A stretch of DNA of 64,000 nt from Spirosoma taeanense (GCF_013127955.1 NZ_CP053435.1:434001-498000), one strand, 5' to 3'. Positions 1 to 9,091 are shown, counted from the stretch's first letter. Translations and numbers: made by a program. The notes: generated by a model not told the origin, from the sequence alone.

Positions 1-1143
1 CAGTGCCCCGCCCGCCCAGGAGCAGCTTTGCGTATGGGGCGACCCGAAATTATGCCCCAGTTCGTGGGAAATTACGTAGACTTCCCAAGAATAATTTGGA
101 AAGTCGGCGTAGGACGTGCTCAGATTGGCGCTAACGCCGTACTTGACCGAAGGAGAGCATAACACATCCACGTAAGCGATGCCACCGCCCAGTCCTCTGG
201 TCGAAAGTAAATGCGATAACTGACTGGTCACCGCCGGAGGATTGGCATTCTGATAACTCAGGAACAGGGACAAGGCTTCGCTGGTCGTTGTGGCGCTGAT
301 GTATGGATCGGTTGCCGTCCATATTTTAATCCCGGCTACCCGGATGGCAATGTTTTCCTTATTGTATATCGTGGCAACCTGGTTGAACACGCCCATGATG
401 AAGTTGGTCGTCGTGCTGACGCTGGAGCCGTTGTCCAGATACATCTGGTAGTCAGCTTCGAAATAAATACTCACTACCTGACAGCTTACGTTATTCGCGA
501 CTCGGACATCCTGACCCCGCAGCGCAGTGCCTGGGTCCTTCGTTGAGCAGACGAATGATTTCTGATTGGCTACGCTGTTGTCCGGATAAAAAAGATAGCT
601 ATTCGGACTTTGCTTCAGCCGGCTCAGGATGCGATTCCCGGTTTCGTCGGAAACGAAGCCCGCTAGTTCACCGTCAATAATGCTGAGCGAAACCAGTGAG
701 TTGGGTTTGTTTTTAATAAATCCCTGGTAGTACACACCCCGGCGCAAGGGTGCTTCAATGGTTCCGGTGGGGGTGCCCAGCAGCAATTTGGTGTTTGGCA
801 TGAACAGTTCGACCGGAACAAGCTCCAGTTCAATCGTTTCCGGGCCAGCCGGAATAGCGATCACGAGCAATTCCGGCTTTTCGGTTGCAATCCGGTTCAG
901 CGAAGCCGTAACGACCGAAAGCTGAACCGGCAGCTTTCCGGTTTTAAACAGGCTGGGGTTATAACTGGCTGTGTTCGAGGGGTTGAAAAGCGGAAACGTC
1001 TGGGGTTGCGCTGTTTTTCTGGCGATGTCCAGGAGTTGCTGCAGGTAATTTTTTTGCTGCGCCTGTACCGACAATGCAGCGCTGAGCAGGATCAGCAGCA
1101 AAAACCAGCGTCGAATGAAAGGCATTCGGGAAAGGTGTTTCAT
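1..1143 (-). CDS. Secreted metzincin-type zinc metalloprotease, N-terminal 381 residues (cut by window edge)
   Basis: An open frame runs from ATG at 1143 to base 1 with no stop, so the C-terminus lies outside the window. Residues 1-29 are a Sec signal peptide (RR, then a Leu-rich core ending VQAQ). A propeptide-like region of about 200 residues follows. Residues 360-370 read HELGHNFGSPH, the HExxHxxGxxH zinc site of metzincins (reprolysin/M12B-like), with H360, H364 and H370 as ligands and E361 as general base. The Cys a few residues further on also fits M12B-like enzymes. It is probably an extracellular protease. Bacteroidota relatives often continue into a type IX sorting domain, but that part cannot be seen here. 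Zinc-protease assignment is very likely; the subfamily is inferred. Confidence 0.88.
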   Translation of the reverse strand, partial: MKHLSRMPFIRRWFLLLILLSAALSVQAQQKNYLQQLLDIARKTAQPQTFPLFNPSNTASYNPSLFKTGKLPVQLSVVTASLNRIATEKPELLVIAIPAGPETIELELVPVELFMPNTKLLLGTPTGTIEAPLRRGVYYQGFIKNKPNSLVSLSIIDGELAGFVSDETGNRILSRLKQSPNSYLFYPDNSVANQKSFVCSTKDPGTALRGQDVRVANNVSCQVVSIYFEADYQMYLDNGSSVSTTTNFIMGVFNQVATIYNKENIAIRVAGIKIWTATDPYISATTTSEALSLFLSYQNANPPAVTSQLSHLLSTRGLGGGIAYVDVLCSPSVKYGVSANLSTSYADFPNYSWEVYVISHELGHNFGSPHTQSCSWAGGAL

Positions 1144-1377
1144 AAAACCCGCGGGTGAACGAGAAAGGCTGGCAACGATTGGACTGACGCTGGTCAAACA
1201 GCTATGACGGCATCCCTGACACAGGGCTAAAACTGGAGGCTTTTTGTTAATTTCTCAAAGAAAATTATTAATCGTTCAATAAATTCAGGTAGACTTATAT
1301 AGTTTATTCAGAGCTACTTGGCATAATTCGGATTGGTTGGCCTTTTTTAGTAGTTTCGTTGTCCAATCATCGACTTC

Positions 1378-2739
1378 ATGAAAAAAGCGGTTCTCTCTGT
1401 TTTCATTGCTTCCTGCATTTCACCTGTTTTTGCCCAGACAATTCTGAATCGTGATCCGCAAATTGCTGACCTGGTCAGCCAGGTTTCGGCCGACAGCCTG
1501 CGGGCGCACGTTAGCGGTCTGGTCAGCTTCGGAACCCGGCATACACTCAGCACAACCGCCGACCCCCGAAAAGGTATTGGGGCCGCCCGGAACTGGATAC
1601 TGGGTAAATTCCAGCAGTACGCCAAACAGTCGGGTGGGCGAATGACCGCCCAACTCGATACCTGGACGCTTCAGCCCGACGGTCGTCGCGTCGACAAACC
1701 CGCTGATATGGGGAATGTGATGGCTACTCTGAAAGGCACCGACCCGAACGATACGCGGGTGTTTATTGTGCAGGGCCACATGGACAGCCGCGTAACGAAC
1801 GTCATGAATCGGGAATCCGACGCGCCGGGAGCCAACGACGATGGCTCGGGTACAGCCGCCGTCATTGAACTCTGCCGGGTGATGAGCAAAGCGCAGTTTT
1901 CGGCAACAATCGTCTTTGTAACCCTGACGGGTGAAGAGCAGGGGCTGCTGGGGGCCGAACACCTGGCCGAGCGGGCGGTAAAAGAAAAGTGGAATCTGGA
2001 GGCCGTGCTGAACAACGACATCATGGGCTCGAACCACAGCAACGAAACGGGTATCATCGACAACACCCGGCTGCGGGTTTTCAGTGAAGGCCTGCCCGCC
2101 AGTCTGCTGAAAGACAGCACCGGGCGGATTGGCCAGATCCGGCAGTTTGGGAATGAGAACGACGGAAAAGCCCGCACGCTGGCCCGGTATCTGAAAGAAG
2201 TGGGCGAACGCTACGTCGAGAATCTGGAGGTGGTGATGGTTTACCGGAACGACCGCTACCTGCGCGGGGGCGACCATACGCCGTTCGTACAACGCGGATT
2301 CGGGGCCGTTCGGCTGACCGAGATGAACGAAAATTACGATCATCAGCACCAGGACCTGCGGACCCAGAACGGCACTGAATTTGGCGACTACGCCAAATTC
2401 ATGGATTTTGAGTACCTGCGTAAGAACACCGCCGTTAACCTCGCAACGCTGGCGAACCTGGCGAAGGCCCCGGTCGTGCCCCAACAGGTGACGATCGACG
2501 TTCGGAACCTGACGAACTCAACGGCACTTTACTGGCAGGCGCCCAAAACGGGCAAGGTAAAAGGCTATTACGTGCTGATGCGCGAAACCCATTGGCCTTT
2601 CTGGCAGAAAAAAATCTTTACGACCAAGCTGGGCATGACGCTGCCGTACTCGAAAGACAATTATTATTTCGCCGTGCAGTCGGTCAGCGAAGACGGTAAC
2701 GAAAGTCTGCCGGTGCTGCCCATGCCCAATCTGCGCTAA
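1378..2739 (+). CDS. Exported M28 family zinc peptidase
   Basis: 453 residues. The first 20 form a Sec signal peptide (MKK, hydrophobic core, PVFAQ). The M28 di-zinc ligand set is complete: H134 in GHMDS, D154/D155 in GANDDGSG, E186/E187 in TGEEQGLLG, D214 in NNDIMG, and a His at 321-323 in YDHQHQ. The residues after about 375 look like a fibronectin-like accessory domain. It is probably an aminopeptidase or carboxypeptidase of the cell envelope. The S9 peptidase gene follows 29 bases downstream on the same strand, so the pair is probably an operon for peptide breakdown. A 234-base AT-rich gap separates it from the divergent metzincin gene. The substrate cannot be read from sequence. Confidence 0.92.
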   Translation: MKKAVLSVFIASCISPVFAQTILNRDPQIADLVSQVSADSLRAHVSGLVSFGTRHTLSTTADPRKGIGAARNWILGKFQQYAKQSGGRMTAQLDTWTLQPDGRRVDKPADMGNVMATLKGTDPNDTRVFIVQGHMDSRVTNVMNRESDAPGANDDGSGTAAVIELCRVMSKAQFSATIVFVTLTGEEQGLLGAEHLAERAVKEKWNLEAVLNNDIMGSNHSNETGIIDNTRLRVFSEGLPASLLKDSTGRIGQIRQFGNENDGKARTLARYLKEVGERYVENLEVVMVYRNDRYLRGGDHTPFVQRGFGAVRLTEMNENYDHQHQDLRTQNGTEFGDYAKFMDFEYLRKNTAVNLATLANLAKAPVVPQQVTIDVRNLTNSTALYWQAPKTGKVKGYYVLMRETHWPFWQKKIFTTKLGMTLPYSKDNYYFAVQSVSEDGNESLPVLPMPNLR

Positions 2740-2768
2740 TCACTTTGTCAACACCAACTCAATCACCA

Positions 2769-4769
2769 ATGATGAACAGCCGTTTTCTTCTGCTGGCTCT
2801 GCTCACGCTTGGCGGTTTCAGCAGTCTGGCGCAAACGTCAGTCAAGAAACGCCCCCTGACGCCCAGGGATATTTATCGCCTGCAGACCATCAGCGACCTG
2901 CAGGTTTCGCCCGACGGGAAATGGGTTGCTTATGGCTTGTCGACCGTCGACTCGACAAAGGACAAACGAAATACGGACATCTGGATGGTGAGCTGGAACG
3001 GCCAGGAATCTGTGCAGTTAACTAACACGCCCGAGGGAGAATCCAAACCCCGCTTCAGTCCGGATGGTAAATACCTGTCGTTCGTCTCGGCCCGGCAGGG
3101 CGCCACAAAAGGCCAGATCTGGCTGATGGACCGCCGGGGCGGTGAAGCCCGCAAACTGACTGATCTGAAAAACGATCTGGAAGATTACGTCTGGTCGCCG
3201 GATGGTAAAAAAATCGCCATGGTTCTGCGGGACGTTGATTACGCCGACTCGGCCAAGACAAAGGTGCGCAAGCCGTACGTGCTGGATCGTTACCATTTCA
3301 AAGCCGACGTTCGGGGCTATCTGGAAAACAGCCCGGTGCATCTGTACGTCTTTGACGTAACGACTAAAAAGCTCGACACGCTAACCACTGGTATCTACGA
3401 CGAAACCTCACCGGTCTGGTCGCCGGATGGGTCGCAGATTGCCTTTGTCAGCAACCGGACGCAGGAGCCCGACCGGAATCAGAATACCGATATTTACGTG
3501 ATCGACGCCCGGAAAGGGGCAGCCTTCAAGCAGTTAACCACCTGGACGGGCTCGGACAATAGTCCCGCCTGGAGTCCCGACGGCAAGACGATCGCGTATC
3601 TGCGCTCGACGGCATCAGGCAATTTCCTGATGTATGACCAGCCCGTGCTGGCAGTTATCAGCCGCGAAGGGGGCGAACCAGCCTTGCTCTCCAAAACGCT
3701 GGACCGGCCCGTTCGCAATCCCCACTGGACAAAGGATGGACAGGCCATTGGCGTTCTGATCCAGGACGACCGGCAGGCCTACGTAGGTCAATACACGGTT
3801 GCCACCGGCAAACTAACGAAGCTGACGAGCGGCAATCGGGCGTTCAGCGATCTGGAGGCTGTTTCGGCCAATAACTGGGCTACCCTGATGAGCGATCCGC
3901 AGACGCCCCCGGAACTGTACGCGGTCGAAAACGGAATAACCCGCCGGCTAACGCACGTACACGATGCGTTTCTGGCTCCGCTCGAACTGGCCCAGGTTGA
4001 GGGCTTCACTTCACGCAGCAAAGACGGGGCGCAGGTGTCGAATATCCTGTATCGGCCCGCCAATGCACCGGCCAACAAAAAACTGCCGACTATTCTCTAT
4101 ATTCATGGCGGACCCGTTTCACAGGATGAATTTTCGTTTGATCTGACCCGGCAGCTTCTGGCGGCTGGCGGCTATGCCGTCGTTGCGGTCAACTACCGCG
4201 GCAGTAACGGTCGGGGAATCGAGCATACCAAAGCTATTTACGCGGACTGGGGTAACAAAGAAGTGCTGGACATTCTGGGCGCAACCGATTACGTAGTCGA
4301 GAAAGGTATTGCTGATCCGGAGCGGCTGGGCATTGGAGGCTGGAGTTATGGCGGTATCCTGACCAACTACACCATCGCCACCGATACGCGATTTAAGGCC
4401 GCGGCCAGCGGAGCCGGCAGCTCGCTGCAACTATCCATGTACGGTATTGATCAGTACACAAACCAGTACGAAAACGAACTGGGCGCTCCCTGGAAAAACA
4501 CCGATAAGTGGCTGAAACTGTCTTATCCGTTCCTGAAAGCTGATCGCATCAAAACGCCCACGATCTTTATGGCGGGCGAAAAAGATTTCAACGTACCGTC
4601 GGCGGGTAGCGAGCAGATGTTTCAGGCCTTACGTTCGCTGGGTATTCCAACCCAGTTGATTATTTATCCGGGGCAGTTTCACGGTATTACGGTACCCAGT
4701 TACCAGAAAGACCGCGCCGATCGCTATCTGCAATGGTTTGATAAATATCTCAAGCCAAAGACAACCTGA
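2769..4769 (+). CDS. Exported S9 family prolyl-oligopeptidase-like serine peptidase
   Basis: 666 residues from ATG at 2769. A TTG 24 bases upstream is possible, but the ATG gives a cleaner signal peptide (MMNSRFLLLALLTLGG, ending LAQ). The N-terminal half carries repeated SPDGK-type strands near bases 2905, 3058, 3195, 3421 and 3575, the mark of the beta-propeller of the DPP-IV/acylaminoacyl-peptidase branch. The alpha/beta-hydrolase half has the triad S526 in GGWSYGG, D606 in GEKDFN and H638 in GQFHG. It probably cleaves oligopeptides in the periplasm. It lies directly behind the M28 gene and is followed by a GC-rich hairpin terminator. Confidence 0.93.
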   Translation: MMNSRFLLLALLTLGGFSSLAQTSVKKRPLTPRDIYRLQTISDLQVSPDGKWVAYGLSTVDSTKDKRNTDIWMVSWNGQESVQLTNTPEGESKPRFSPDGKYLSFVSARQGATKGQIWLMDRRGGEARKLTDLKNDLEDYVWSPDGKKIAMVLRDVDYADSAKTKVRKPYVLDRYHFKADVRGYLENSPVHLYVFDVTTKKLDTLTTGIYDETSPVWSPDGSQIAFVSNRTQEPDRNQNTDIYVIDARKGAAFKQLTTWTGSDNSPAWSPDGKTIAYLRSTASGNFLMYDQPVLAVISREGGEPALLSKTLDRPVRNPHWTKDGQAIGVLIQDDRQAYVGQYTVATGKLTKLTSGNRAFSDLEAVSANNWATLMSDPQTPPELYAVENGITRRLTHVHDAFLAPLELAQVEGFTSRSKDGAQVSNILYRPANAPANKKLPTILYIHGGPVSQDEFSFDLTRQLLAAGGYAVVAVNYRGSNGRGIEHTKAIYADWGNKEVLDILGATDYVVEKGIADPERLGIGGWSYGGILTNYTIATDTRFKAAASGAGSSLQLSMYGIDQYTNQYENELGAPWKNTDKWLKLSYPFLKADRIKTPTIFMAGEKDFNVPSAGSEQMFQALRSLGIPTQLIIYPGQFHGITVPSYQKDRADRYLQWFDKYLKPKTT

Positions 4770-4839
4770 AAAAGTTAAAACAGCCGTCTTCACCATTAAC
4801 TAGAGCAGCTGTCAACATAGTGCCATTGAGTAAGCGAGA

Positions 4840-4866
4840 GGGGGGATAGATTTCCCCCTTTTTCTT
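4840..4866 (+). terminator. Intrinsic terminator after the S9 peptidase gene
   Basis: A G-run and A pair with a T and C-run across a loop of about five bases, followed at once by a T-rich tract. It lies about 70 bases after the stop codon. Confidence 0.7.
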
Positions 4867-5230
4867 TTTACCCATAGCCAGGTAGTCAGTTCTGACGATG
4901 GTTCTGGCTATCTCTGGTTTTATCTCACTCTAACCCGCGTTGGGGCATCACACCAGCAGCGTAATCTGAACGAAACCCTGGTCTTTTGACCGTTCACTAA
5001 ATCACCGAATCTCCACCAGGCAGTGGTGGACTATGAAATCTACCGTCTATAATCAACGTAACTCAATATAATTATTTTGCAAAAAAGTTGATTTGCAGAA
5101 TTATTTATATGGGATTATGGATTAACGGCAATTTTTTATTGGCATTAATTCGTACTTTCACATCGCGCTAAGAGCCAATAGATGTGTTTATTATTTACTT
5201 TTATTAATTCCTAAATAAATCCAAAACGAA
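4867..5230. other. Intergenic leader region of the Tat enzyme operon
   Basis: No open frame of note. The first half is GC-balanced and holds a perfect 7-base inverted repeat with a 5-base loop at 5012-5030. The last 180 bases are strongly AT-rich, as expected of a promoter. A TACTTTCA at 5153-5160 partly matches the Bacteroidota -7 element, but no good TTG sits at the usual distance, so no promoter is assigned. Confidence 0.4.
5012..5030. repeat. Perfect inverted repeat upstream of the Tat aminotransferase gene
   Basis: TCCACCA, five bases, then TGGTGGA. There is no T-run after it on either strand, so a terminator is unlikely. It could be an operator or a small RNA hairpin about 200 bases ahead of the start codon. 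Function unknown. Confidence 0.4.
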
Positions 5231-6412
5231 ATGGCATCACAACTAACCCGCCGGGATTGGCTCCGCGCCAGTGGTCTGCTGACGGCTGGGCTAAGTACGG
5301 GGCTGCGGTTCGCTAAGGCGGCCCCAGCGACCTATGGTCAGTCGGTATTTGTCGATGAGTTTGCTGCCGTGCGCGGCACAAACACGGCTACCCCCCCCGA
5401 TACGCTGCCCAAACTTCGGGCGCGGTTATTGGCGAATGAGAACCCACTCGGCATTGCTCCGAGTGCAAAGGAAGCGCTCGTAAAAGCCGCCGACATTGGT
5501 AACCGATATGCCTGGATGGAGTTTGCGCAACTGAAACAGCTTATTGCGGCCGATGAAGGTGTTTCGCCCAAAAACATCATGATGTCGCCAGGTTCATCGG
5601 ATATTCTGATGGCGGCTGCTACCCATTTTGCCAAAGGTGGCGGTACAATTCTGACCAGCGCCATGACCTACGACGACCTGCTTGAACGGGCGCAGAAGCA
5701 GGGTGCCAAAATTGTGGCCGTACCCATGACGAAAGAGTATACGTACGACCTCGCAGCCATTAAGGCCAGAATTACCCCCGACGTGAAGCTGGTTTACATC
5801 GTGAACCCGAATAACCCAACCGGCACTGTTGTCCCGGCGGCTGATTTGGAAGCGTTCTGCCGGGAGGTAGCGCCTAAAGTGCCTGTGTTCCTTGACGAAG
5901 CCTATATCGATTTCTATGAACCCGCCGACCGGCCTAAGCTGGGTAAGCTGGTGGCCGAAGGACAGAATGTGATCCTGGCCCGGACGTTCTCCAAGATTCA
6001 TGGCTTCGCAGGGCTGCGCCTGGGTTATGCTATTGCTAAGCCTGAACTGCTGATGGCGATGAAGCCCTATACCAATGGTGAATTTGCCGTTAGTATCACA
6101 ACCCTGATGGCCGGTATCGCCAGTTACCAGGATAAAGACTGGCAGAATCACTGCCGGGCCGAGAACGCCAAAGCCCGGGCCTTCACCACTAAAGCCCTGA
6201 CCGATATGGGCTATGACGTGATTCCATCAGCCGCCAACTTTATTCTGTTTCCCATTCGGATGAAGACCAAGGCATTTGAAAACCAGATGTTCGCCAATGG
6301 TATTGGTATTCAGACGCGGGACTTCAGCGGGCAGCCTTACTGCCGCGTCAGCGTCGGGACAATGGACGAGATGGCCATGTTTATGGATGGGTTTAAAAAA
6401 GTGGTAGGTTAA
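5231..6412 (+). CDS. Tat-exported class I/II PLP-dependent aminotransferase, HisC-like
   Basis: 393 residues. Residues 6-12 read TRRDWLR, a twin-arginine signal, followed by a hydrophobic stretch and a probable cleavage site near A33. The fold-type I aminotransferase body starts about residue 60. It has NPNNPTGT (192-199), DEAY (222-225), the PLP lysine K255 in TFSKIHG, R263, and an RVSVGT motif near the C-terminus like the carboxylate-binding end of histidinol-phosphate aminotransferases. Export by Tat fits a protein that binds PLP before crossing the membrane. The flavin oxidase gene starts 28 bases downstream, so the pair is probably co-transcribed. No histidine-biosynthesis gene is nearby, so a HisC role is unlikely; the substrate is probably another amino acid. 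A run of eight C bases lies at 5391-5398 in the linker. Confidence 0.9.
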   Translation: MASQLTRRDWLRASGLLTAGLSTGLRFAKAAPATYGQSVFVDEFAAVRGTNTATPPDTLPKLRARLLANENPLGIAPSAKEALVKAADIGNRYAWMEFAQLKQLIAADEGVSPKNIMMSPGSSDILMAAATHFAKGGGTILTSAMTYDDLLERAQKQGAKIVAVPMTKEYTYDLAAIKARITPDVKLVYIVNPNNPTGTVVPAADLEAFCREVAPKVPVFLDEAYIDFYEPADRPKLGKLVAEGQNVILARTFSKIHGFAGLRLGYAIAKPELLMAMKPYTNGEFAVSITTLMAGIASYQDKDWQNHCRAENAKARAFTTKALTDMGYDVIPSAANFILFPIRMKTKAFENQMFANGIGIQTRDFSGQPYCRVSVGTMDEMAMFMDGFKKVVG

Positions 6413-6440
6413 CCAGACGACACAGCAGGCTGGACCGTAC

Positions 6441-8024
6441 ATGCACATTATGACGAGACGGGATTTCATTAATTCAACAAGTGCCAGTTACGCCAGCTTA
6501 TTGGCGTGGGGAATGCTGCCGTCGGCTCCGGCCTCGGCTATGAATTTACCGGCTAATGGTCGTACCAGCGAAGGAAAAGGCCGGAAAGTAGTGATCTTAG
6601 GCGCTGGTCTGGCCGGGATGGCTACGGCTTATGAACTTGGAAAGCTAGGCTACGACTGTACGGTGCTGGAAGCGCGGTCGCGGTCGGGTGGCCGCGTCTG
6701 GACAATCCGGGGCGGTACGAAAGAAACTGAGATGAACGGTGGAACTGATCAGACCTGCCGATTTGAAGACGGCTTATACTTCAACGGGGGAGCCGCTCGT
6801 ATTCCGCATCACCACCAGTTAACCCTTCAGTATTGCCGGGAACTCAACGTACCGCTGGAGATTTTCAACGGCAACAACGAAGCCGCTTATTTATATAACG
6901 ACGGCGGTACGGGCGATTTTGCCAACCGGCGGCTGCGCATTAAAGAATATCATAACGATATGCGCGGCTATACGTCCGAACTGCTCGCCAAGGCTCTCGA
7001 TCAGTCGGCTTTAGACCAGCAGCTAACAAAAGAAGACATTGAAAAGCTGGTCGATTTTCTGAAGAACGAAGGCGACCTGAATACCAATCATCTGTACAAG
7101 GGCACTAACCGGCGCGGCTACAAAGCAAAAAACGAACCCGGCGCCGGAACTGCTCCGGGCGAAGTAACCGATCCGTATGGCCTGACCGATCTGCTACGTT
7201 CAGGGTTTATGCAGCCGGTATTTTATAACGTCGGCGATTACATCTATGAGCAGCAGACAACGCTCATGCAGCCTGTCGGCGGCATGGACGCCATTCCGAG
7301 GGCGTTTGAAAAAAAACTAACGGGTAAAATTCTGTTCAACGCCCCTGTAACGGAACTTCGTAAAACCGAAAATGGCGTTCGGGTCGTCTATCAGAAAGGA
7401 GGCAAACCGCAGGAGTTAACCGCCGAATTCTGCGTCTGCACGCTGCCGCTGCCCATGCTGAAAAACCTGGAATCTGATCTGTCGGGTACGGTGAAGCGGG
7501 CGGCTGATTTTGTGCCCTACATCAAAACCGGCAAAATCGGTCTGCAATTCAAAAGGCGCTTCTGGGAAGAGGACGACTGGATTTACGGGGGCATCTCGCG
7601 CACCAACATGGACATCAATCAGATCTGGTATCCGTCGTTCGGCTTTCAGGGTAAGAAAGGTGTTCTGATTGGCTATTACAATTTCTATAGCCGCGCCGAA
7701 GCGATAGGGGCTATGCCGGTGGCTGAGCGCGAGAAACTAGCTCTAACCCAAGGCAGTAAAATTCACCCGCAATATCCATCCGAGTTTGAGAACTCATTCT
7801 CGCTGGCCTGGCACCGGGTGCCTTATAGCGGGGGCGGCTGGGCTACCTACGACGATGCGACGCGTCGGAAATATTATCCCGCCCTGCTGGAGCCCGACGA
7901 CAATATCTACTTTGCCGGTGAGCACACCACTTATCTGACCGCCTGGATGGCGGGCGCTCTGACATCCGCCCGGCGGGCTGTGGAAGCAATCCATGCGCGA
8001 GTGGGCGAGTACACAAAAAAGTAA
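6441..8024 (+). CDS. Tat-exported flavin monoamine/L-amino-acid oxidase family protein
   Basis: 527 residues. Residues 5-9 read TRRDF, a Tat motif, with a hydrophobic segment ending in an APASA cleavage site near 33. The FAD dinucleotide fold follows (VVILGAGLAGMATAYEL, residues 50-66) with the GG-doublet motif SRSGGRV (81-86). A GGAARIP segment followed by YCRELNVPLE resembles L-amino-acid oxidases more than neurotransmitter-type MAO. The end has FAGEHTTYLTAWMAGAL, the C-terminal FAD-contact motif. Predicted reaction: oxidative deamination of an amine or amino acid in the periplasm, releasing ammonia and hydrogen peroxide. It sits between the Tat aminotransferase (28 bases upstream) and the Hint protein (71 bases downstream). 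Confidence 0.88.
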   Translation: MHIMTRRDFINSTSASYASLLAWGMLPSAPASAMNLPANGRTSEGKGRKVVILGAGLAGMATAYELGKLGYDCTVLEARSRSGGRVWTIRGGTKETEMNGGTDQTCRFEDGLYFNGGAARIPHHHQLTLQYCRELNVPLEIFNGNNEAAYLYNDGGTGDFANRRLRIKEYHNDMRGYTSELLAKALDQSALDQQLTKEDIEKLVDFLKNEGDLNTNHLYKGTNRRGYKAKNEPGAGTAPGEVTDPYGLTDLLRSGFMQPVFYNVGDYIYEQQTTLMQPVGGMDAIPRAFEKKLTGKILFNAPVTELRKTENGVRVVYQKGGKPQELTAEFCVCTLPLPMLKNLESDLSGTVKRAADFVPYIKTGKIGLQFKRRFWEEDDWIYGGISRTNMDINQIWYPSFGFQGKKGVLIGYYNFYSRAEAIGAMPVAEREKLALTQGSKIHPQYPSEFENSFSLAWHRVPYSGGGWATYDDATRRKYYPALLEPDDNIYFAGEHTTYLTAWMAGALTSARRAVEAIHARVGEYTKK

Positions 8025-8095
8025 ATACCCATCTCTATTTCGGCCTAACTAATCATTAATTATGCCGGTTCAGAAACCGGTGAGCCCTATCGATT

Positions 8096-9091
8096 ATGAA
8101 ACACAATCTGCTTTCTCTCTTCTTTTTCTTTGCCTGCGCGATCACAACCCAACTTCTAAGCCAACGTGTCTGGGCACAAACCGCGTCGGCGGGTATGACG
8201 CTCGATCAGCTCAAGGCCGTCAAAGCCATTAAAATTGCTAACCTGGATAAGGACACGTACTTCAAATCGGGCGGGTTTATCCTGGATCGGTATGAAGAGC
8301 GGCCGGCTTACGTATTTACCTACAGCGATGGTATCACGCGTAAGATTTATCTCTACAAGATTTTCACCGCTGCCGATACCAAAGATCTCGGTCTGCTGGC
8401 CATCTACCAGAATGGAAAAACCGGCGAGGTAAAACCGTTTGTCATTCCCGGTGCAAGCGCCGAACGGGGTGCCTGGGATGCCTACATCGACGACCTGAAG
8501 TACGTTGGCGAGAAAGAGCCTGGCCTGATGTCGACGCTCACCTTCGTCCTGTCACGCGAGATGGCCGGACTCCTGGCGGGTGGCAGCGCTAAAACAGACG
8601 ACGGTGGCGCGAAAAAGAAAGAGGAATATAACTTCTGCTTCGCAGCCGACGCACCCGTAACGCTGGCTGATGGCTCTGCCAAAAAAATCAGCGATATAGC
8701 CGTTAATGATGTCGTGATGGGCTATAATGTTGCCACAAAAATTACGGCTCCAACGCACGTAACGCGCATTGATACGCATCAGGGTACGTTCAATCTGACG
8801 GGTGTCTGGCTGGCCCCGGTTAGCGAAATAGTGGCTCAGACCGAAGTCGGCATGTCTCCGGCTGTCCTGCTCGAAGCGACGGCCAATCACCCGGTTCTGA
8901 CCGCAACGGGCCGTAAAGCCCTGGGCGACGTTACGGCCGGTGAAGTGCTCTACCGGAATGAAGCTGGAAAACCAGTTGCTTACCGCGTAGTTCGGGTTGA
9001 AAAGCAGACCAAAACAGTTTCGACCGTATATAATCTTGCCACGGAAGCCGGTGCGTATCTGGTCGGCGAGACGGTGGTACTCGATAAATAA
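8096..9091 (+). CDS. Exported protein with C-terminal Hint (hedgehog/intein) domain
   Basis: 331 residues. Residues 1-28 are a Sec signal peptide. Residues 30-160 form a domain I do not recognise. A Lys/Asp/Gly-rich linker (164-178) leads to a Hint domain. This starts at C181 (FCFAADAPVTLADG), has the block-B-like TANHPV (262-267, T262 and H265), and ends with VYNLATEAGAYLVG, the usual last Hint strands. The protein stops five residues later with no HN dipeptide and no C-extein, so splicing is not expected. An N-S acyl shift at C181 with cleavage or ligation to a nucleophile, as in hedgehog-type Hint domains, remains possible. It is the third gene of the Tat enzyme unit and is followed by a strong terminator. 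Confidence 0.8.
   Translation: MKHNLLSLFFFFACAITTQLLSQRVWAQTASAGMTLDQLKAVKAIKIANLDKDTYFKSGGFILDRYEERPAYVFTYSDGITRKIYLYKIFTAADTKDLGLLAIYQNGKTGEVKPFVIPGASAERGAWDAYIDDLKYVGEKEPGLMSTLTFVLSREMAGLLAGGSAKTDDGGAKKKEEYNFCFAADAPVTLADGSAKKISDIAVNDVVMGYNVATKITAPTHVTRIDTHQGTFNLTGVWLAPVSEIVAQTEVGMSPAVLLEATANHPVLTATGRKALGDVTAGEVLYRNEAGKPVAYRVVRVEKQTKTVSTVYNLATEAGAYLVGETVVLDK

Noticed and set aside
1144-1377. Promoter between the metzincin and M28 genes
   Set aside because: AT-rich and probably a promoter region, but no TTG/TAnnTTTG pair with correct spacing could be found on either strand.
1420-2484. 354-residue open frame antisense to the M28 gene
   Set aside because: Lies inside a gene with a full M28 zinc site; no domain, signal or start context of its own. 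Likely a GC-rich antisense shadow.
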